A stretch of DNA of 64,000 bases from Methanosarcina flavescens (lineage in GTDB: Archaea > Halobacteriota > Methanosarcinia > Methanosarcinales > Methanosarcinaceae). Where the stretch lies: contig NZ_CP032683.1 of NCBI RefSeq assembly GCF_001304615.2, positions 2,232,001-2,296,000 of the forward strand, written 5' to 3'. Within the stretch, counting starts at the first letter, position 1, and every line of letters begins with the position of its first letter. The notes beneath the pieces were generated by a model. It searched no databases. It was not told the DNA's origin and was given only the letters and a program-made list of their open reading frames with translations. The translations under genes and the position numbers were made by a program. This document shows, in pieces, positions 60,113 through 64,000 of the stretch.

Positions 60113-60574
60113 TTAGCTTCGAGTTATCTTTAAAAAATAGTCGCTGTCAAAATCCCTGTACCCTTCTCTCATTATTTTTATCTTGATATATCCTTCAGCT
60201 TTTCCCGGAGGAAGTTCAGGATTGGAAATCTTCAATGTTACCTTACCTTCAAGGTCGGTAACGCCTGAATAGGCTTTTTTCCTATCAGGACTCCAGGCAA
60301 TCACATTTGCATCCCCTATCCCGCAGTTCTCGCTGTCAAACACTTTTACAGGCAGGCTCAGATCTATTTCTTTTTTGATTTCTTCTTCAGGTGAAGGCAA
60401 AGAAAACGCACTTATATTCGTTGTCGCATACATGGGTTTAGGAGGAGTAGGAGCATCGCTGACAGCTGAAAGAACTGCATAGAAACCTATGAGGCCAATA
60501 ACTGTGAACACGACAATTCTTATTGGAAGCCCCAGGGTTCCAGTCTCATTATTTTTCAGTTCTCCACTTAGCAT
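60113..60574 (-). CDS. Single-pass exported protein with carboxypeptidase-regulatory-like beta domain, copy B
   Basis: A 153-residue protein with one N-terminal helix (GLPIRIVVFTVIGLIGFYAV) and an extracellular Ig-like domain ending in GYIKIKIMREGYRDFDSDYF. The segment DLEGKVTLKISNPELPPG fits the carboxypeptidase-regulatory-like fold. It is a paralogue of the protein at 60681: both have a short charged N-terminus, L-P-I-N/R-I-V-V at the start of the helix, and the same domain. The helix start resembles archaeal type IV pilin-like proteins, but the peptidase site is uncertain. Function unknown. Confidence 0.65.
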   Translation of the reverse strand: MLSGELKNNETGTLGLPIRIVVFTVIGLIGFYAVLSAVSDAPTPPKPMYATTNISAFSLPSPEEEIKKEIDLSLPVKVFDSENCGIGDANVIAWSPDRKKAYSGVTDLEGKVTLKISNPELPPGKAEGYIKIKIMREGYRDFDSDYFLKITRS

Positions 60575-60680
60575 GTGAAACCTCTCCCTGCAGTTTTGTT
60601 GTGTGCAGTTCTTTTATGCAGTTCTTTTATTACGCGCAGTTGTCTTATTGCCTTAAATTCTATTTCCGTAAGATCTCAAA

Positions 60681-61166
60681 TCATCTCGTCTTAATGATCA
60701 GAATGGCATCCTTTTTCTCGTAGTCGTAGAAACCGTCAGCTACGACCTTCAGGTCCATTGTCCCTTCGTTCTGGTTTGGATCAAGCCTGATTCTCGCGTT
60801 ATCCGGAGTTGTTAGGAAAGTGATTCCATTGGCGTCCGTAGTATTCGAGGCTGCCCCGCCAAGCCCTCTCAGAATAACGTTTGCATTCCGTACCGGATTT
60901 CCGTCGTTGTCAGTTGCTTTTACCACTACGGTTATGGCAAGAGAGTTTTCTGCGGTACTGGAATCCACTATTATTGAGTTCCCTTTAGCAAGAGTACTTC
61001 CTCTAAGCCCTGCATTTTCCACAAACACCGACATCTCCTTTGTCGGGGTCGGCATGATCGAAATCAGCGTTGCAAGGGCAACCATCCCGACAACAAGCAT
61101 AACGACAATATTAATCGGAAGCTCCATAGCTTTTTCATCATGTTTAAAAAATTTGAATTTTTTCAT
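60681..61166 (-). CDS. Single-pass exported protein with carboxypeptidase-regulatory-like beta domain, copy A
   Basis: A 161-residue paralogue of the protein at 60113. The charged N-terminus (MKKFKFFKHDEKAMELPIN) is followed by one helix (IVVMLVVGMVALATLISIM) and a beta domain with DNDGNPVRNANVILRGLGG, DANGITFLTTPDNARIRLDP and VVADGFYDYEKKDAILIIK, the pattern of the carboxypeptidase-regulatory/Big-1-like fold. The two genes lie in tandem 106 bases apart. They could be minor pilin-like or surface proteins. Confidence 0.65.
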   Translation of the reverse strand: MKKFKFFKHDEKAMELPINIVVMLVVGMVALATLISIMPTPTKEMSVFVENAGLRGSTLAKGNSIIVDSSTAENSLAITVVVKATDNDGNPVRNANVILRGLGGAASNTTDANGITFLTTPDNARIRLDPNQNEGTMDLKVVADGFYDYEKKDAILIIKTR

Positions 61167-61554
61167 GTATTGTCTCTATTCAACTTTCTTAAATTATTCA
61201 CTCTAAACTGTATTAATTTTTTGCTGAATAACTTTGCTTTTCTCAATACATCGGGGCGTGGAGGTCATGAATGTTCCACCAGTACAAGTTGTCAGGCAAT
61301 TAAGCTTCAGGGTGAAAAATAACAAAAATAAAGCGTTTAAAGTCTTTCAATTGAAAAAGAGAGACTCTATTTATTACTTCTAGTAATCGTCTAACTGCCT
61401 CTTTAGGTTGAGAAGTAAAACAATTTCAGAGAAAGCACTTGGAGCTTATAATATAGTAGCAACTGCACACCTCTGGTAAAGGCTAGAAGCTCTTGAGTGT
61501 GGCCCAGAAGTCTAGGAAATAAAGATTTCTTCATAGATTAACTTAGACAAGGCT

Positions 61555-61653
61555 TTGACCCAGGCTCAATGGGAGGCCGTCAAAGCTTGGGAGCAGGTCC
61601 ATCCCTGGAAACAGGTGTATGTAATAGTTTGTGAAGAAGTGGGGCCTGAGTAA
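61555..61653 (+). pseudogene. Possible gene remnant encoding a Trp/Gln-rich peptide
   Basis: From a TTG the frame reads TQAQWEAVKAWEQVHPWKQV then YVIVCEEVGPE and a TAA (32 residues). The composition is protein-like and unlike random AT-rich sequence, but there is no ribosome binding site, and two in-frame TAG codons lie upstream (61515-61517 and 61534-61544 region). It could be a relic, or a tail of a gene read through TAG. Not recognised. Confidence 0.25.
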
Positions 61654-61839
61654 TTTTTAGTCTATTTTTATACATGGCGATTTGAATAATATATTTTTAA
61701 TTAGTTATTTTAGGAATGCGCTTTAGAAACAAATCTTAGAGGGTCTTATTCAGCCTGATAGTGAAAAATAAAAGTAAAGTCTGACCTAAACTTGACAATA
61801 ATCCTAGATCCACTTGTGATCTTTTCATCTCATTTACTT

Positions 61840-62032
61840 CCTTGGTTCAGTGGAATTTACATTCCAGATAAATATAAGGTAATAGTGTTGTTGATGCCTT
61901 TGATCGCATGTTGATAGCAGTTGCTCCTTATAAGACAATGCCAGTTGCTAAATCCGATGAGGTACTGTCCTGTTTACATTACTCAAACAAATTAATGACC
62001 ACCATTAGTATTCAGTCTGTCTATAGAATCTG
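61840..62032 (+). repeat. Direct repeat, left copy
   Basis: Imperfect copy of 63090-63291, in the same orientation. The best block is 61921-62032, which includes the shared CTGTTTACATTACTCA and AAATTAATGACCA and ends in ATAGAATCTG. Confidence 0.75.
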
Positions 62033-62037
62033 CACCG

Positions 62038-63054
62038 TCAGATCCATACCATTTTGACACTAAGTTGTGACTCTACATTTTGGATGGATGATATAATCCC
62101 AACTCTAAATCCGGATGCTCCTCCTCGGTCTCCTCCCCATAGCAGTCCAACAGCTGTTGTCCGATCTGAGTCTCTTAAGACTACAGATCCAGAATCTCCG
62201 TGGTCACAGAAAAAACCGTTGTTACTGTCGGGATACCCCATGACTAGTGCTTGATCTATAACATAGCGATTTGACGGTCCGGCCATCCATTGGTGCGCAC
62301 AATTGACATCAATGACAAACCCTTTAGTTAGACGGGTCCTAAAACCCCTTTTACAGACCCCTTCCCCCTTTTTACACCAAGCGGTGGCCGTTATACGATC
62401 GATCAAAATTGCTGGAGGGTCTTGGTCGACAATTTCTGAAGACAAGGTACGTCCATATTCGAGTGCGGGAACCAGTGTGAAAACCGCGGCATCGACAAGA
62501 CCCACTAAAATCGGTGAAAAAGGAAGAGGTGGAGTTTGGGGGTAGTCTACCCGCACAACACGGCCAATATTGTCATCTGGAGGAATAGCAGTGGTTCCGG
62601 GTATGAAAACTCCAGGGGGATGATCTGGCTGCCAGACTGTGAAGGGAAAACTGGAATTTAGATTTCCCACCACGTGAAAGCAGCTCAATCCAAGGAGTTC
62701 GCCTGTGTTTGAGTCTTGGACCACAGCGCCGAGAGTTCCATATTCCCCAATTTTAGGGTTAATTATCTTGATTCCGCCCACTATCGGGTTATAGCGATTA
62801 TTGTCCGGGAGAACGAGAGGTTCAACATGTGACTCGATAAAGCAGACTCTGAGGCCTCCCATTAACTCGAGTATATGAAACGGTATCTGAGGTACCTGAG
62901 ATATATCAGTAACATAAACTCGAATGGCCACTTCGTCATGTAGTATCCCATTCTCTTCGAGCATGCCTATACCGACTCCGACGACTCCAGGCAAGGCCAG
63001 AATTGGCCATTCGACAAGTTTCTTGGCTGCAATCATTTCGGCAGTGATTTCCAT
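62038..63054 (-). CDS. Trypsin-like serine peptidase (PA clan)
   Basis: A 338-residue protein without a signal peptide. The histidine region LLGLSCFHVVGN (about residue 126) and the nucleophile region FFCDHGDSGSVVLRDSD (about residue 288) match a chymotrypsin-fold protease; Asp in GLVDAAVF (about 188) may complete the triad. The first 80 residues (WPILALPGVVGVGIG, EVAIRVYVTDI) form an N-terminal domain often seen before such catalytic cores. AGAGGAGAT four bases before the ATG at 63054 fixes the start; the frame continues upstream to 63159, but that part belongs to the repeated upstream region. It is an isolated gene, flanked by direct repeats. Confidence 0.8.
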   Translation of the reverse strand: MEITAEMIAAKKLVEWPILALPGVVGVGIGMLEENGILHDEVAIRVYVTDISQVPQIPFHILELMGGLRVCFIESHVEPLVLPDNNRYNPIVGGIKIINPKIGEYGTLGAVVQDSNTGELLGLSCFHVVGNLNSSFPFTVWQPDHPPGVFIPGTTAIPPDDNIGRVVRVDYPQTPPLPFSPILVGLVDAAVFTLVPALEYGRTLSSEIVDQDPPAILIDRITATAWCKKGEGVCKRGFRTRLTKGFVIDVNCAHQWMAGPSNRYVIDQALVMGYPDSNNGFFCDHGDSGSVVLRDSDRTTAVGLLWGGDRGGASGFRVGIISSIQNVESQLSVKMVWI

Positions 63055-63970
63055 GATATCTCCTCTTTCAACCACATTTGATTCAAAGTAGTTTACATTC
63101 AGGAAAATAATGCATACTAATTTGCTGATGCCATTGGTCGTGTATTGCAAAATATTCATTTAGTTTCTCTCTTGGTAATAGTCACTCCTAATGAGACAAT
63201 GGCCGTTGTTAAATCCATTGAGGTTTTCTTCTGTTTACATTACTCAGGCAAATTAATGACCATTTAGTGCTCAGCTTGCTGATAGAATCTGAAAATGCAG
63301 CCATAATTGAGCAACTTTCTGAATCGACCACTGATACTAAACCACTGATACTAATTCATTACTACCTAGACAACTCTATAAAAGCCATAAGATGTTGACT
63401 CGATGTCTCAAATGTGTGAGATGTACTCCCTCTCCTCCCCTATTAGAAATAAAACGACTAATTGACAGTACTGCTTTGATTAATTCATATATAATTATAT
63501 AATTTCCTTTAAATAAGTAGCTGCTAAACAAATTTACTGATCTGAATTCTAAATCCCTTCTAGAGACCCAATTAATAACGACACAAAATCAATGTAACTG
63601 TGTGTGGAAGCGAGTACTGTCAAATATGGTATGTGTGACCTATTAGAAGTATTCTATAGTCTTTGAAACTTTATAGGCGCGTTTGGGGATTCTAATCTTT
63701 AGTTGACGATTATTGATAAGTTCTTACAGGTTTTTGTGAGCGTTTATTGTATATGATGCTTCTAACTAAGTATCCTTACTAATTTTAAGTAAGCTGAATA
63801 GTTACTCAGGGATTTATATATTTCCATGATAATAAAACTTCATAGTTATCGAAAAATGATAATCTAAAAGATAAAGTGAAAGAACTTAATTTGCGGTTTT
63901 ATTTACGTTTTGTGGGGACCTAAAATATCAGAGGACATATCCTGTAACTTAGAAAAGGAGAAGAAAGAAT
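63055..63970. other. Intergenic region right of the protease gene
   Basis: 916 bases, AT-rich. The first 240 bases are the upstream/repeat region of the protease gene. Beyond that I see AT boxes (around 63485-63505), a short duplicated CCACTGATACTAA near 63330-63352, and no gene until 63971. Confidence 0.4.
63090..63291 (+). repeat. Direct repeat, right copy
   Basis: Partner of 61840-62032. It lies directly upstream of the protease gene (in its promoter/leader). The block 63181-63291 aligns with 61921-62032 at roughly 80 percent identity by eye. Confidence 0.75.
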
Positions 63971-64000
63971 ATGGAGAGATGGGTGTACCCGATTTTGACA
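63971..64000 (+). CDS. Start of a further gene, cut by the window end
   Basis: ATG at 63971 preceded by AGAAAAGGAG ten bases upstream, then ten codons (MERWVYPILT) without a stop to the edge. Too short to identify. Confidence 0.35.
   Translation, partial: MERWVYPILT

Larger units (their letters stand above)
61167..62037. other. Sparse intergenic region with a repeat copy and possible relics
   Basis: 871 bases. The right end (61840-62032) is a degenerate copy of the sequence upstream of the protease gene. A short frame at 61555-61653 is described separately. A 38-codon frame beginning near 61267 (MNVPPVQVVRQLSFRVKNNK) has a GGAGGT too close to its ATG and no recognisable family. Nothing else was found. 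Confidence 0.4.

Overview
This window comes from a methanogenic archaeon of the Methanosarcina group. The evidence is an archaeal 16S/23S/5S operon, archaeal information-processing genes (B-family DNA polymerase, aIF-1A, RIO1 kinase, KH-domain RNA-processing protein, NAC, PIN-ATPase-KH protein), a Methanosarcina-type S-layer duplication-domain protein, a DUF2769 protein and TATA-type promoters. The species cannot be fixed from sequence reading alone. The coding strand changes often, genes are mostly in short overlapping operons, and many starts carry a GGAGG-type ribosome binding site that matches the 16S 3' end. Others sit about 25-30 nt behind a TATA box with no such site and look leaderless.

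Layout. 1-6.1 kb: a nickel/peptide-type ABC importer operon (binding protein cut by the window edge, two permeases, a double ATPase) with a SAM methyltransferase gene inserted and overlapping its neighbours, followed by a short ABC-ATPase relic. 6.6-15.2 kb: accessory single genes, namely a DUF2769 cysteine protein, a tiny C2H2 zinc-finger protein, a GH15 glucoamylase-like enzyme, an orphan UroD-family methyltransferase-like protein, a DUF421 membrane protein, two hemerythrins with a decayed third copy and two sets of short tandem repeats, and an AbrB-PhoU regulator.

15.5-33.4 kb: the most unusual region. A long minus-strand operon (about 13.7 kb) encodes a small exported protein, two beta-propeller lipoproteins, a CobN-type chelatase large subunit, an exported/membrane protein with a probable ECF substrate-component domain, a double EcfA ATPase, EcfT and an ABC-2 exporter pair. 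Divergent to it are an S-layer-like secreted protein and a fused ChlI-ChlD chelatase motor. I read this as a surface-to-cytoplasm module that captures, imports and metallates (or remodels) a tetrapyrrole or metal.

33.5-44.4 kb: PolB, the pstSCAB-phoU phosphate operon, pyrC, and the conserved aIF-1A/RIO1/KH operon. 44.4-46.1 kb: an apparently intact IS200/IS605 element (tnpA and tnpB divergent, matching end hairpins). 46.1-51.7 kb: rRNA operon with no tRNA in the 16S-23S spacer. 52-61 kb: NAC, an IscA-type Fe-S protein, a restriction-endonuclease-fold-like protein, glycogen debranching enzyme, hisI, the PIN-ATPase-KH protein and three membrane-anchored proteins of unknown function. 61-64 kb: sparse DNA with a trypsin-like protease gene flanked by about 110-200 bp imperfect direct repeats, and the first codons of a further gene.

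Three genes (GH15, AbrB-PhoU and aIF-1A) appear to begin at ATT, ATT and CTG codons: conserved protein sequence runs upstream of the first ATG/GTG, up to an in-frame stop or a Shine-Dalgarno site, with no standard start available.
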